Shown: piece after piece, positions 9,404-21,465 of the stretch | Layout: each line of letters begins with the position of its first letter | Numbering within the stretch: position 1 is the first letter of the stretch | NCBI RefSeq assembly: GCF_003144395.1 | Contig: NZ_PENZ01000027.1 | Location: forward strand, 62,001-126,000 | Reading direction: 5' to 3' | Source: Proteus faecis | Lineage (GTDB): Bacteria; Pseudomonadota; Gammaproteobacteria; Enterobacterales; Enterobacteriaceae | DNA: 64,000 bases | Program-made: the position numbers and the translations under genes | Notes under the pieces: model-generated | Database searches by the model: none | Seen by the model: the letters and a program-made list of their open reading frames with translations, nothing else | Told to the model about the DNA's origin: nothing

Positions 9404-10687
9404 TTGTTTGATCGTTATGAAGGTGGCGAATTAGCCGTTTTAGTGCACGTATTCTTTTCTCAAGAAAAGGACGTTGAGGATTTGCAAGAATTTGAATCTT
9501 TGGTGACATCTGCGGGTGTTAAACCAGTTCAAATTATTACAGGAAATCGTAAAGCACCTCATCCTAAATATTATGTGGGTGAAGGTAAGGCAGAAGAAAT
9601 TGCCGAAGCTGTAAAAGCAAGTGGTGCAGATGTTGTTTTATTTAATCATGCACTGACACCTGCACAAGAACGAAATCTGGAAAGACTTTGTGAATGCCGA
9701 GTGGTTGATCGCACGGGAGTTATCCTTGATATTTTTGCTCAAAGAGCAAGAACCCATGAAGGAAAATTACAGGTAGAACTCGCCCAGTTACGTCACTTAT
9801 CAACCCGTTTAGTCAGAGGGTGGACTCACCTTGAAAGACAAAAAGGGGGGATCGGGTTACGAGGACCAGGTGAAACTCAGCTAGAAACAGACCGTCGCTT
9901 ACTCCGAGGTAAAATTAGTCAAATTCTAATGCGATTGGGTAGGGTTGAGCGTCAGCGTGAACAAGGACGACAAGCGCGGAGTAAAGCTGATATTCCAACA
10001 TTATCTCTTGTTGGTTACACGAATGCGGGGAAATCGAGTTTATTTAATCATATTACCTGCTCTGATGTATATGCAGCAGATCAGCTCTTTGCAACATTAG
10101 ATCCGACACTAAGACGTATTCAAGTCGAGGACGTGGGAACGGTTGTATTAGCCGATACTGTTGGATTTATTCGACATTTACCTCATGATCTTGTTGCTGC
10201 TTTTAAAGCCACTTTGCAAGAAACACGAGAAGCAACCTTACTTCTTCATGTTATTGATGCAGCAGATAGCCGTTTTGAGGAAAATATTCATGCAGTTGAA
10301 CATGTATTAGAAGAGATTGATGCTCAAGAAATACCAACACTGCATGTTATGAACAAAATTGATCTTCTTGAAGACTTCACTCCAAGAATTGATCGAAATG
10401 AAGAAAACTTACCCGTTAGGGTTTGGGTTTCTGCACAAACAGGTGAAGGCATTCCTCTGTTGTATCAGGCGTTAACAGAACGTCTTTCAGGTGAGATCGC
10501 ACACTTTGAATTACGTTTACCGCCAGAAGATACAGGGCGATTACGTAGTCGTTTTTATCAATTACAGTCAATAGAACGTGAATGGATTGAAAAAGACGGT
10601 AAAGTTGGGCTAATCATACGTATGCCTATGGTAGACTGGCGCCGCCTTTGCAAGCAGGAACCAAATTTATTGGATTACGTGGTCTAA
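9404..10687 (+). CDS. hflX: Ribosome-splitting GTPase HflX
   Basis: 427 residues, close to E. coli HflX (426). It binds the large subunit and splits stalled or heat-damaged ribosomes. The N-terminal HflX domain contains [12 protein letters not shown] and [14 protein letters not shown]; the glycine-rich [18 protein letters not shown] motif follows; the GTPase domain begins with GYTNAGKS near residue 204 and includes [10 protein letters not shown] and NKIDLL. The start is TTG (MFDRYEGGE), the same rare start used in E. coli. Confidence 0.95.
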   Translation: MFDRYEGGELAVLVHVFFSQEKDVEDLQEFESLVTSAGVKPVQIITGNRKAPHPKYYVGEGKAEEIAEAVKASGADVVLFNHALTPAQERNLERLCECRVVDRTGVILDIFAQRARTHEGKLQVELAQLRHLSTRLVRGWTHLERQKGGIGLRGPGETQLETDRRLLRGKISQILMRLGRVERQREQGRQARSKADIPTLSLVGYTNAGKSSLFNHITCSDVYAADQLFATLDPTLRRIQVEDVGTVVLADTVGFIRHLPHDLVAAFKATLQETREATLLLHVIDAADSRFEENIHAVEHVLEEIDAQEIPTLHVMNKIDLLEDFTPRIDRNEENLPVRVWVSAQTGEGIPLLYQALTERLSGEIAHFELRLPPEDTGRLRSRFYQLQSIEREWIEKDGKVGLIIRMPMVDWRRLCKQEPNLLDYVV

Positions 10688-10779
10688 TATTCGGCCATAA
10701 TAAAGAACATTAACTGAGAGCTGGCGACGAAATCGGCTCTTAAGCCTGATAAATCTAATCATAATAATGGAGCTAGAAC

Positions 10780-12057
10780 ATGGCGTGGAATCAGCCCGGT
10801 AACAACGGACAAGACCGCGACCCGTGGGGTAACCGAAACAGCGGCAATAATAATGGCGATGGCAACGGTAACTCTAACGGTAATCAAGGAGGTCGGAATC
10901 GTGGAGCATCAGATCTCGATGATATGTTCCGTAAACTGAGTGAAAAGCTTGGTGGTTTCGGCGGTAAAAAAGGTGGAAACTCCTCTTCTGGGCAAAATGG
11001 CGGTCCTCGTAGCAATGCTGGAAATCTTTTGATTTCTCTTGCGTTAGGTGCGGTTGTCGTGGTTTGGGCTGCAAGTGGTTTTTATACCATCAAAGAGGCA
11101 GAGCAAGGCGTAGTGACGCGTTTTGGTAAATTTTACCAAATCGTTGAACCTGGTCTGAACTGGAAACCAACTTTTATTGATGAAGTTCAGCCTGTTAACG
11201 TAAAAACTATCCGTGATTTAACCACGGGTGGCATGATGTTAACGTCAGATGAAAACATGGTTCAAGTTGAGATAAACGTGCAGTATGTTGTCTCCGATCC
11301 AGAAACATTTCTGTTTAACCTGACAACACCAATTAACAGCTTAGGTCAGGCGACTGACAGTGCAGTACGTGGTGTTATTGGTCGTTCAGAAATGGAAAAA
11401 ATTCTGACTTCTAACCGCTCAGAAATTCGTGACCAGACACGTCAAGAATTAGAAGAGACCATCCGCCCTTATAACATGGGTATTTCGATTGTGGACGTCA
11501 ACTTCCAAGTTGCTCGCCCACCAGAAGCGGTAAAAGCAGCATTTGATGACGTTATCGCTGCGCGTGAAGAAGAACAAAAAACAATTCGTCAAGCTGAAGC
11601 TTATAAAAACGAAGTGTTACCGTTAGCAAAAGGTAACGCACAACGTATGATTGAAGAAGCGACTGCTTATAAAACCAGTGTGGTAATGAAAGCAGAAGGT
11701 GAGGTAGCAAGCTTTGCTAAAATCTTACCTGAATATCGTGCTGCTCCTGAAATTACTCGCGAACGTCTTTACATTGAAACGATGGAAAAAGTGCTATCAA
11801 AAACACGTAAAGTCATCGCTAATGATAAAGGTAACAGCATGTTAGTGCTGCCTTTAGAGCAAATGTTACGTCAGCAATCTCAAGCGACTACACCATCAAA
11901 TAAGTTTGAGGCGCCTGCTCGTATCAACACACCCGCTCCAACTGTAAATCCAGCACCGGCACAAAAACCAGCAACAACGACTTATGGTAATGGTGGATAT
12001 GGTAGTAATAATGGCGGTTATGGTCAGCCTTATGGCAATAATCAAGGAGGACAATAA
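10780..12057 (+). CDS. hflK: FtsH modulator HflK
   Basis: 425 residues. It is an SPFH/prohibitin-family membrane protein that assembles with HflC into a large cage around FtsH and restricts its access to membrane substrates. The N-terminus is Asn- and Gly-rich, followed by one membrane segment at about residues 84-105 (LLISLALGAVVVVWAASG), then the SPFH domain in the periplasm and a long helical region. The C-terminal tail is again Gly/Asn/Tyr-rich. hflC starts 2 bp after its stop, so the two are co-translated. Confidence 0.96.
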   Translation: MAWNQPGNNGQDRDPWGNRNSGNNNGDGNGNSNGNQGGRNRGASDLDDMFRKLSEKLGGFGGKKGGNSSSGQNGGPRSNAGNLLISLALGAVVVVWAASGFYTIKEAEQGVVTRFGKFYQIVEPGLNWKPTFIDEVQPVNVKTIRDLTTGGMMLTSDENMVQVEINVQYVVSDPETFLFNLTTPINSLGQATDSAVRGVIGRSEMEKILTSNRSEIRDQTRQELEETIRPYNMGISIVDVNFQVARPPEAVKAAFDDVIAAREEEQKTIRQAEAYKNEVLPLAKGNAQRMIEEATAYKTSVVMKAEGEVASFAKILPEYRAAPEITRERLYIETMEKVLSKTRKVIANDKGNSMLVLPLEQMLRQQSQATTPSNKFEAPARINTPAPTVNPAPAQKPATTTYGNGGYGSNNGGYGQPYGNNQGGQ

Positions 12058-12059
12058 TC

Positions 12060-13064
12060 ATGCGTAAAGTTATCGCTGTTGTTGCAGTTATTATTTTAGC
12101 GTTGTTGTACTCTTCTGTATTTGTCGTTCAACAGTATGAGCGTGGCATTATTTTACGCTTTGCGAAAGTTGTGCGAGATGCTGAAAATAAACCCGTTGTT
12201 TATGAACCGGGTCTTCACTTTAAAATTCCATTTATTGAGAATGTGAAAAAACTGGATGCGCGTATTCAAACTATGAATATCCAGCAAGACCGTTTCTTAT
12301 CAGGTGAGAATAAAGACTTATTAGTTGACTCTTATCTGAAATGGCGTATCAGTGATTTCAGCACCTACTATCTGGCAACAGGTGGTGGTAACACAATGCA
12401 GGCTGAAACTTTACTGCGTCGTAAATTCAGTGACCGTTTACGTTCTGAAATTGGTCGTATGAGCGTAAACCAGATTATTACGGATTCTCGTGGTCGTTTA
12501 ACCATTGATGTTCGTAATGCGCTGAATGAAGGTACGCCATCTCGTGATTCAAGTGCTGCTGATGATGCAATCGCAATCGCTGCTAAAAAAGTCGCTGAGG
12601 AAACTAAAGGCCAAGCTCCAGCTATTAATATGAACAGTATGGCGGCTTTAGGTATTGAAGTGATTGATGTTCGAATCAAACAAATCAACTTACCTATGGA
12701 AGTTTCTGAAGCAATTTATCAGCGTATGCGTGCAGAGCGTGAAGCTGTTGCTCGTCGTCACCGCTCACAAGGTCAAGAGCAAGCTGTGAAAATTCGTGCA
12801 GCTGCGGATAAGACCGTAACAGAAACACTTGCGGAGTCTGAGCGTGAATCATTACGTCTTCGCGGTGAAGGTGATGCTCAGGCAACTAAGCTGTTTGCTG
12901 ATGCGTTTAGCCAAGATCCAGACTTCTATGCTTTCATTCGTAGCTTACGTGCTTATGAGAAAAGCTTTAACCAAGATGGTAATGACGTCATGGTATTAAG
13001 CCCAGATAGCGATTTCTTACGCTATATGAAAGCACCAACAAAAGCGCGGGCAATTGAAGAGTAA
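12060..13064 (+). CDS. hflC: FtsH modulator HflC
   Basis: 334 residues, the normal length. It is the second SPFH subunit of the FtsH-HflKC complex. One N-terminal membrane segment (VIAVVAVIILALLYSSVFVV) is followed by the SPFH domain (QYERGIILRFAKV) and a helical part with the conserved YERMRAER-like sequence IYQRMRAEREAVARRHR. The gene that follows hflC in E. coli, yjeT, is not found here; a terminator comes 35 bp after the stop. Confidence 0.96.
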   Translation: MRKVIAVVAVIILALLYSSVFVVQQYERGIILRFAKVVRDAENKPVVYEPGLHFKIPFIENVKKLDARIQTMNIQQDRFLSGENKDLLVDSYLKWRISDFSTYYLATGGGNTMQAETLLRRKFSDRLRSEIGRMSVNQIITDSRGRLTIDVRNALNEGTPSRDSSAADDAIAIAAKKVAEETKGQAPAINMNSMAALGIEVIDVRIKQINLPMEVSEAIYQRMRAEREAVARRHRSQGQEQAVKIRAAADKTVTETLAESERESLRLRGEGDAQATKLFADAFSQDPDFYAFIRSLRAYEKSFNQDGNDVMVLSPDSDFLRYMKAPTKARAIEE

Positions 13065-13098
13065 TTTCCAAACGTATTAAACCGTTTGAGTAAATTAT

Positions 13099-13134
13099 AA
13101 AATCCTCCACCTTAAAAAGTGGGGGATTTTTTTT
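13099..13134 (+). terminator. Rho-independent terminator after hflC
   Basis: A 12 bp stem with one G-U pair, 8 nt loop and eight T residues. Confidence 0.85.
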
Positions 13135-13247
13135 GGGATATTAATAAGTTAATGCTAGTAATCAAGCTAAGAAATAAATAATTGTGCATAAAAAGATGAA
13201 AATTTACGCTTAATGGTTTCCAAAATGGTTTTAGCTGGGATAGTATA

Positions 13248-13314
13248 AAGTGAAAATTGCATTTCAAGATAAACCTTCGGCAATTCCGAAGCGTATTCTT
13301 CGCCATTTTCACTT
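13248..13314. repeat. Long imperfect palindrome
   Basis: Outer arms AAGTGAAAATTGC and GCCATTTTCACTT match at 12 of 13 positions. Inside them CTTCGG and CCGAAG pair around CAATT. The whole 67 nt could fold into one long interrupted hairpin in RNA or single-stranded DNA. It may be a small intergenic repeat element or a structured leader; it is not ERIC or a classical REP. Confidence 0.5.
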
Positions 13315-13489
13315 TTATGTCACTCTGCTTCCTGTTTTTGCGATCAAAACTGTTGATAAAATTCACAATGCGTTTGTGATGCGGATTTTTGGGGCGAAAA
13401 TATTGACAATGGCAAGATTATCTATTGCTTAAAGGCGGGGATGACATAATTAGATAAAATCTACTGTAACTCTTGAATTGAGATGGTAG

Positions 13490-14821
<1,332 letters not shown>

Positions 14822-14845
14822 TCTGCATTAAATTGGTTTGATGTG

Positions 14846-14881
14846 AAAATCGTCCCTGAAAATGACAGGGGCGATTTTTTC
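14846..14881 (+). terminator. Rho-independent terminator after purA
   Basis: A 13 bp stem with one G-U pair (14846-14858 with 14866-14878) and a T run. Confidence 0.85.
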
Positions 14882-15249
14882 GTATCTGTTTGCTGGTGAA
14901 ATTAAGATAAAAATACGCGTTACACACATAAGATAAGACAGCTTTACACTCGGTTTTGCTTCTGTTTTATCCGTAATGAGTAGAAAACAATAAGACAATG
15001 TTATTGTTGTAATGTCAGAAATAGAAAAGCGATCTGTTGAAAATCGACAGTATCGCTTTTTCTTTGTCTGTGATGTCGCTATTATTTTGTTAATAACCAA
15101 GTGAGCGGTAGCAATAACTCACTTTTGAGTATATCTTTGATAAATGTCCAAAAATTAAACATAATATTGCTTAATAAAATGATATTCTCATTAATAATTA
15201 CTTATCCCTTAACGATTTTAATAGGGAAAACCACTTTTCAGAGGTCATT
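14882..15249. other. Intergenic region purA-nsrR
   Basis: AT-rich, 368 bp. It holds a second terminator-like hairpin at 15025-15063 with no gene assigned to it, and the nsrR promoter region. No protein gene is supported. Confidence 0.5.
15025..15063 (+). terminator. Orphan terminator-like hairpin
   Basis: AAAAGCGATCTGT pairs with ACAGTATCGCTTTT (one bulged T), followed by T-rich sequence. The purA terminator already lies 144 bp upstream, so this could end a short unannotated transcript or back up the first terminator. Confidence 0.6.
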
Positions 15250-15678
15250 GTGCAATTAACCAGTTTTACAGATTATGGATTGCGGGCATTGATATATATG
15301 GCTTCATTGCCAGAAGGCAAAATGACGAGTATCACTGAAGTGACTCAAGTTTATGGTGTCTCGCGTAACCATATGGTGAAAATTATTAATCAACTTAGTC
15401 ATTTAGGTTTTGTTGAGGCTATTCGTGGTAAAAATGGAGGGATCCGTTTAGGTAAGCCTGCAACAGACATCATTGTGGGTGAGGTTGTTCGTGCTTTAGA
15501 GCCACTTTCATTAGTAAACTGTAGCGCTGAGTTTTGCCACATTACCCCTGCGTGTCGACTAAAACTGGTCTTGAATCAGGCAATTGAGCAGTTTTTGAAA
15601 GAGTTAGACCGTCACACACTCGCTGAGCTAGTTGAAAATAATAGCTCCTTATATAAATTGTTATTAGAAGATGTTTGA
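15250..15678 (+). CDS. nsrR: Nitric-oxide-sensing repressor NsrR
   Basis: 142 residues, Rrf2 family. In E. coli this [2Fe-2S] protein represses NO-detoxification genes such as hmpA and ytfE until NO destroys the cluster. The N-terminal winged helix reads [19 protein letters not shown]. Three cluster cysteines are present: Cys91, Cys96 and Cys102 in [15 protein letters not shown] start after AGAGGTCATT, as in E. coli. It begins the nsrR-rnr-rlmB cluster. Confidence 0.96.
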   Translation: MQLTSFTDYGLRALIYMASLPEGKMTSITEVTQVYGVSRNHMVKIINQLSHLGFVEAIRGKNGGIRLGKPATDIIVGEVVRALEPLSLVNCSAEFCHITPACRLKLVLNQAIEQFLKELDRHTLAELVENNSSLYKLLLEDV

Positions 15679-15717
15679 GTCTACTATTTCATCAAATCTG
15701 ATAGCTTGGAGGTCATA

Positions 15718-18210
15718 ATGTCAAAAGATCCTTTTCAGGATAGAGAAGCAGAAAAATACGCCTCTCCAATTGCTAGTCGCGAATATATTTTAGAAGAAAT
15801 GAAAAAACGCACGGCACCAATGAGCCGTGAAGATTTAGCACAGGCGTTAAAAATTTCAGGTGAAGAAGACTTAGAAGCGTTACGTCGTCGTTTAAGAGCG
15901 ATGGAGCGTGATGGTCAATTAGTTTTTACCCGTCGCCAGTGCTACGCGTTACCTGAACGCCTTGATTTATGGAAAGGGAAGGTAATCGGTCACCGTGATG
16001 GTTATGGTTTTTTACGTGCAGAAGGTCAAAAAGATGACCTCTATCTTTCACAAGATGAAATGAAAAAAACTATGCATGGCGATGTTATCCTTGCTCAACC
16101 TTTAGGTATGGATAGAAAGGGACGCCGTGAAGGTCGTGTTGTTCGAGTGATAGAGCCACGAAATAACCAAATTGTAGGTCGCTATTTTATTGAGTCAGGT
16201 ATGGGATTTGTTGTACCTGATGATAGCCGTTTAAGCTTTGATATTCTTATTCCTAAAGAAGATATCATGGGCGCACGAATGGGAAATGTGGTTGTTGTTG
16301 AAATCACAACAAGACCAACCCGTCGCACCCAAGCTGTAGGCCGTATTGTCGAGATTTTAGGTGAAACGATGGGAACGGGTATTGCGGTAGAAATCGCATT
16401 ACGTACTCATGAAATTCCTTATACATGGCCTGCGAAAGTTACAAAAGAAGTGGCTGATTTAAAAGAAGAAGTACCAGAGTCAGCTAAAGAAGGACGTGTT
16501 GATTTACGAGACTTACCTTTAATTACGATTGACGGTGAAGATGCGCGAGACTTTGATGACGCTGTTTATTGTCAACGTAAAAAAGGGGGCGGCTGGCGTT
16601 TATGGGTTGCGATTGCTGATGTGAGCTATTATGTACGTCCACAAACAGCATTAGATACAGAAGCACGTAGCCGAGGAAACTCTGTTTATTTCCCTTCTCA
16701 AGTAGTACCGATGTTGCCAGAAGTTCTGTCTAATGGATTATGTTCATTAAATCCACAGGTTGACCGTTTGTGTATGGTCTGTGAGATGACGGTTTCTGAG
16801 CAAGGACGCCTTTCTTCTTATAGATTCTATGAAGCGGTGATGAGTTCTCATGCTCGAATGACTTACACCAAAGTGTGGAAAATCATTCAAGGTGATGAAG
16901 AACTGCGTGCGCACTATAAGCCTATCGTTAAAGATATTGAACATCTGTATGAGTTATACCAAGCGTTAGACAATGCACGTAAACAACGTGGTGCGATTGG
17001 TTTTGAATCAGAAGAAGCGAAGTTTATCTTTAATGCAGAGCGTCGTATTGAGCGTATTGAGCCAGTTATTCGCAATGATGCACACAAATTGATTGAAGAG
17101 TGTATGATCCTTGCTAATATCGCAGCCGCTCGCTTTGTTGAGAAAAACGAAGAACCTGCGCTTTACCGTATTCATGATAAACCTAAAGAAGATAGCGTTT
17201 TGAATCTACGCTCTGTCTTTAATGAATTAGGTTTAACGTTGCCAGGAGGCTTAACGCCAGAGCCAGCAGATTATGCACGAGTCATGAAAGAGGTTGAAGA
17301 TAGACCTGATCGTGAAATGCTGCAAACCATGATTTTGCGCTCAATGAAACAGGCAATTTACGATCCTGAGAATCGTGGACACTTTGGTTTAGCATTAAAA
17401 TCTTATGCGCACTTTACTTCACCAATTCGCCGTTATCCTGATTTAGCCCTTCATCGTGCAATTAAATATCTGATTGCTAAAGAAAAAGGCCATGGTTCAC
17501 AACGTTGGACACCAACTGGTGGCTACCATAGTGATATGGACACCATGCTACAATTAGGTGAACACTGTTCTCTAACTGAACGTCGGGCTGATGAAGCTAC
17601 ACGAGATGTGGCTGATTGGCTGAAATGTGATTTTATGCTGGATCAAATTGGTCAACAGTTTACTGGTATAATCACCAGCGTAACGGGTTTTGGTTTCTTT
17701 GTTCGCTTAAATGATCTGTTTATTGATGGTCTGGTACATGTTTCTACATTAAATAATGATTACTATCAGTATGATAATGTAGGACAACGCTTAATTGGTG
17801 AGTCTTCTGGGCAAGTTTATCGCCTTGGTGATGAAGTGGAAGTAAAAGTTGAAGCAGTGAGTATGGATGAACGTACTATCGACTTTTCTTTAATTTCAAC
17901 AACACGCACTGCACGTAATCCGGGTAAAACAGCCCGTGTTCGTGGTTTAAAAGGTGAAAAAGACAAGAAAAATGCAAGTTCTAGCAAGTCTCGTCGTCGT
18001 GATGCAAGCAAGGATAAAAACTTTGAGCCAGATAGTGCCTTCAAAAAAGGTAAATCATCAGGTCGAGGTAATGCGAGCAAAGATAAAGCCGTAAAAGACC
18101 AAGTTGCGAAAGATAAAGCAAGTAGCAAACGTAAGAAAGCATCATCACAAACCAAAAAGATAGAGGCAAAGCTTAAAGCTAAACGTGCAGCCAAACGTGA
18201 TAATGCATAA
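15718..18210 (+). CDS. rnr: Ribonuclease R
   Basis: 830 residues. This processive 3'-to-5' exoribonuclease degrades structured RNA and works in rRNA quality control and trans-translation. Domain order is an N-terminal helix-turn-helix, two cold-shock domains, the RNB catalytic domain with [15 protein letters not shown] (the metal-binding aspartates), an S1 domain ([17 protein letters not shown]), and a Lys/Arg/Ser-rich basic tail of about 90 residues. The ATG at 15718 has a good TTGGAGGTCATA site; an upstream in-frame codon at 15706 would sit over that site and is unlikely. Confidence 0.97.
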   Translation: MSKDPFQDREAEKYASPIASREYILEEMKKRTAPMSREDLAQALKISGEEDLEALRRRLRAMERDGQLVFTRRQCYALPERLDLWKGKVIGHRDGYGFLRAEGQKDDLYLSQDEMKKTMHGDVILAQPLGMDRKGRREGRVVRVIEPRNNQIVGRYFIESGMGFVVPDDSRLSFDILIPKEDIMGARMGNVVVVEITTRPTRRTQAVGRIVEILGETMGTGIAVEIALRTHEIPYTWPAKVTKEVADLKEEVPESAKEGRVDLRDLPLITIDGEDARDFDDAVYCQRKKGGGWRLWVAIADVSYYVRPQTALDTEARSRGNSVYFPSQVVPMLPEVLSNGLCSLNPQVDRLCMVCEMTVSEQGRLSSYRFYEAVMSSHARMTYTKVWKIIQGDEELRAHYKPIVKDIEHLYELYQALDNARKQRGAIGFESEEAKFIFNAERRIERIEPVIRNDAHKLIEECMILANIAAARFVEKNEEPALYRIHDKPKEDSVLNLRSVFNELGLTLPGGLTPEPADYARVMKEVEDRPDREMLQTMILRSMKQAIYDPENRGHFGLALKSYAHFTSPIRRYPDLALHRAIKYLIAKEKGHGSQRWTPTGGYHSDMDTMLQLGEHCSLTERRADEATRDVADWLKCDFMLDQIGQQFTGIITSVTGFGFFVRLNDLFIDGLVHVSTLNNDYYQYDNVGQRLIGESSGQVYRLGDEVEVKVEAVSMDERTIDFSLISTTRTARNPGKTARVRGLKGEKDKKNASSSKSRRRDASKDKNFEPDSAFKKGKSSGRGNASKDKAVKDQVAKDKASSKRKKASSQTKKIEAKLKAKRAAKRDNA

Positions 18211-18234
18211 CGTTTTGTTCTTCTGATCTTTTTT

Positions 18235-18256
18235 AAAGGCGGCGATCCCGCCTTTT
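18235..18256 (+). terminator. Hairpin terminator between rnr and rlmB
   Basis: An 8 bp GC-rich stem, AAAGGCGG with CCGCCTTT, followed by TTATCTG. The T run is short, so read-through into rlmB is likely. Confidence 0.6.
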
Positions 18257-18298
18257 ATCTGTTTTGTGCCTTTTATTTTTTAATGAGTAAGCACCGCT

Positions 18299-19042
18299 AT
18301 GAGCGAAGAAATTATTTATGGTATTCACGCAGTAACCGCATTACTTGAGCGTGACCCTGTACGTTTTAAAGAAGTTTATGTATTAAAAGGGCGAGAAGAT
18401 CGCCGTTTAACCCCTGTTATTCATGAATTAGAAGCTCAAGGTATTTTGGTTCAAGTGGCTAATCGTCAATGGTTAGATAGCCAAACAGAGGGGGCTGTTC
18501 ACCAAGGTATTATTGCAAAAGTTAAACCTGGTCGTCAGTATCAAGAACAAGATTTACCTGACTTGTTAGCTAAAGTCGATACACCTTTCTTATTAGTGCT
18601 AGATGGTGTTACTGATCCCCATAATTTAGGGGCTTGTTTGCGTAGCGCAGATGCAGCCGGTGTACATGCTGTTATCGTGCCGAAAGATCGTTCTGCACAA
18701 TTAAACGCAACAGCTAAAAAAGTGGCTTGTGGTGCAGCAGAAAGCGTGCCTTTAATTAAAGTGACTAACCTTGCTCGTACATTACGTTTCCTGCAAGAAG
18801 AGAATATTTGGATTGTTGGCACGGCAGGCGAAGCAGATCATACTTTATATCAAAGCAAACTTACTGGCCCAATGGCATTAGTGATGGGGGCTGAAGGTGA
18901 AGGTATGCGTCGTTTAACACGTGAGCATTGTGATGAACTGATCAGTATCCCGATGGCGGGTACAGTATCTTCACTCAACGTTTCTGTAGCAACTGGCGTT
19001 TGTTTATTTGAAGCGATGCGTCAGCGTATTACTGTGAAATGA
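18299..19042 (+). CDS. rlmB: 23S rRNA (Gm2251) 2'-O-methyltransferase RlmB
   Basis: 247 residues. This SpoU-family (SPOUT fold) enzyme methylates G2251 in the peptidyl-transferase P-loop. An N-terminal L30e-like substrate-binding domain ([15 protein letters not shown]) is followed by the knotted domain with the three SpoU motifs: [32 protein letters not shown] and [18 protein letters not shown]. It lies downstream of rnr, as in E. coli. Confidence 0.96.
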   Translation: MSEEIIYGIHAVTALLERDPVRFKEVYVLKGREDRRLTPVIHELEAQGILVQVANRQWLDSQTEGAVHQGIIAKVKPGRQYQEQDLPDLLAKVDTPFLLVLDGVTDPHNLGACLRSADAAGVHAVIVPKDRSAQLNATAKKVACGAAESVPLIKVTNLARTLRFLQEENIWIVGTAGEADHTLYQSKLTGPMALVMGAEGEGMRRLTREHCDELISIPMAGTVSSLNVSVATGVCLFEAMRQRITVK

Positions 19043-19086
19043 TTGCGTGAAATAATCGCTGAGTTTATTTTATTCTCTATACTCCC

Positions 19087-19115
19087 TTGAGTTTTATTGG
19101 CCGCGGGGGTATAGT
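19087..19115 (+). promoter_or_regulatory. Sigma-70 promoter of the rpsF operon
   Basis: TTGAGT at 19087-19092, a 17 bp spacer, and TATAGT at 19110-19115. The GC-rich spacer end and ACGCG discriminator fit a stringently controlled ribosomal-protein promoter. Confidence 0.7.
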
Positions 19116-19156
19116 TACGCGTCAATTTTTTCAGTCACAACTTAAACAAGTTCCTT

Positions 19157-19191
19157 GCCTCCATGGGTGGTGACTGACCCTGACAGGAGGC
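19157..19191 (+). promoter_or_regulatory. Putative S6:S18 autoregulatory leader hairpin
   Basis: GCCTCC (19157-19162) pairs with GGAGGC (19186-19191), and inside it GGGT (19165-19168) pairs with ACCC (19177-19180). Bacterial rpsF leaders are known to carry a structure bound by the S6-S18 complex for feedback control. The assignment here rests on position and this fold only. Confidence 0.5.
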
Positions 19192-19197
19192 TGATAA

Positions 19198-19614
<417 letters not shown>

Positions 19615-19622
19615 TTAGTGCT

Positions 19623-20175
<553 letters not shown>

Positions 20176-20215
20176 TAGGTATATAGTCCATTAATGACTT
20201 GTAGAGGATAAGGTA

Positions 20216-20665
20216 ATGCAAATTATTCTGCTTGATAAAGTAGCGAATCTGGGTAGCCTGGGTGATCAGGTTAACGTAAAATCGGGCTATGCTCGTAACT
20301 ATTTAATCCCACAGGGTAAAGCTGTTTCTGCGACTAAGAAAAACATCGAGTTTTTCGAAGCGCGTCGTGCTGAGTTAGAAGCTAAATTAGCTGAAACTTT
20401 AGCAGCAGCTGAAGCTCGTGCAGCGAAGATCAATGCACTGGGTTCTGTCACTATCAGCTCTAAAGCGGGTGACGAAGGTAAACTGTTTGGTTCAATCGGT
20501 ACTCGTGACATCGCTGATGCAGTAACTGCAGCTGGCGTTGAAATGTGTAAGAGCGAAGTTCGCCTGCCAAATGGCGTTCTGCGTACTACTGGTGACCACG
20601 AAGTTCACTTCCAAGTTCACAGTGACGTATTCGCTGAACTGAATGTTATCATTGTTGCTGAATAA
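20216..20665 (+). CDS. rplI: 50S ribosomal protein bL9
   Basis: 149 residues, the normal length. Two globular domains are joined by a long helix (residues about 41-75, rich in Ala, Glu and Lys). The N-terminal [19 protein letters not shown] is the rRNA-binding domain at the L1 stalk base. It is the last gene of the operon and is followed by a strong terminator. Confidence 0.98.
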   Translation: MQIILLDKVANLGSLGDQVNVKSGYARNYLIPQGKAVSATKKNIEFFEARRAELEAKLAETLAAAEARAAKINALGSVTISSKAGDEGKLFGSIGTRDIADAVTAAGVEMCKSEVRLPNGVLRTTGDHEVHFQVHSDVFAELNVIIVAE

Positions 20666-20695
20666 TCTTCGATTAGACAGTTAATGTTGATAAAG

Positions 20696-20725
20696 AAAAA
20701 CGCCAGCTTAGCTGGCGTTTTTTTT
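20696..20725. terminator. Bidirectional terminator between rplI and ytfB
   Basis: AAAAACGCCAGC and GCTGGCGTTTTT pair perfectly around TTA, with A and T tracts on the two sides. It can serve the converging rplI and ytfB transcripts. Confidence 0.9.
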
Positions 20726-20746
20726 GATAAGTAAATGTTCTTCTTA

Positions 20747-21412
20747 CTATGGTGTACGGTAATAACTTCCATCACTTAAACGAGTGTAAGTGATAACAGT
20801 ACCGGCGCTATTTGTCACTTCTAGCATACTAACATCACCTTGCGGATTGCGCTGTAGACGAATAGTTTGCCCTGAGCGTAATTGACTTAATGATTTTTGT
20901 TGGTCTTCTGATTTCGCCATAGAAAATGCATCATTGACAGGAAGTTGATTGTCTCTAAAAAGTTGCGCTAAGGTTTGCCCTTCTTTGATAGTGTAGGTTT
21001 GCCATGTTTTTTGCTCAGGTGTTGATTGAGTGTCTTGTGGCGGTGTTGCTTGAGCAACATTTCCCACGGGAGCATTTTCCGTTGTTGGGTTATCTATTGA
21101 TGGAGAAACCTCGGGATCGGCATTTAAGCTCTCTTGTGCTTGAGGGATCGGTGTTTGATACACTGGATCATTGGTAGACGCTATTGGTACAGGAAGATCA
21201 TGCGTCGATGATGACGGTTGAGGTGGCTCACCATTATTTTCACTTGTAGGCCAAAAAAACACGACCAATAAAACAATAGCAATAACGAGTATTGCTCGAC
21301 GATGTAAGCCTGGGAATTTGCCCATATTCACCTCATTATTGATCTGTGAATCAGTATTATGAATTGCTGTAACATCTTTTTTATTCCTTGTAGCCATACT
21401 AGCACGAACCAT
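20747..21412 (-). CDS. ytfB: OapA-family peptidoglycan-associated protein YtfB
   Basis: 221 residues. YtfB of E. coli is an inner-membrane protein with a LysM-like OapA domain that binds glycan strands at the division site. A short cytoplasmic N-terminus with the conserved GLHRRAIL leads to one membrane segment (LVIAIVLLVVFFWP, roughly residues 42-55). Then come a long Pro/Gln/Ser-rich linker and the OapA domain (YTIKEGQTLAQLFRDNQLP). The start has AGGGAGCAGGTTAGGATC upstream; internal ATGs at MATRNKK or MGKFPG are possible. Confidence 0.88.
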   Translation of the reverse strand: MVRASMATRNKKDVTAIHNTDSQINNEVNMGKFPGLHRRAILVIAIVLLVVFFWPTSENNGEPPQPSSSTHDLPVPIASTNDPVYQTPIPQAQESLNADPEVSPSIDNPTTENAPVGNVAQATPPQDTQSTPEQKTWQTYTIKEGQTLAQLFRDNQLPVNDAFSMAKSEDQQKSLSQLRSGQTIRLQRNPQGDVSMLEVTNSAGTVITYTRLSDGSYYRTP

Positions 21413-21465
21413 GATCCTAACCTGCTCCCTGAATTCTTTTCAGAATTATCTATTCGTTCTAACCG

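Noticed and set aside
13250-13432. 60-codon open frame starting with GTG between hflC and purA
   Set aside because: No similarity to YjeT or another known protein and no clear ribosome binding site. It mostly reads through the palindrome.
15175-15200. Fur-box-like sequence upstream of nsrR (ATGATATTCTCAT)
   Set aside because: Only about 8 of 14 core positions match a 7-1-7 Fur site, which is expected by chance in AT-rich DNA.
17817-18194. 125-codon open frame antisense to the RNase R basic tail
   Set aside because: An antisense shadow of Lys/Arg-rich codons, with no start signal or similarity.
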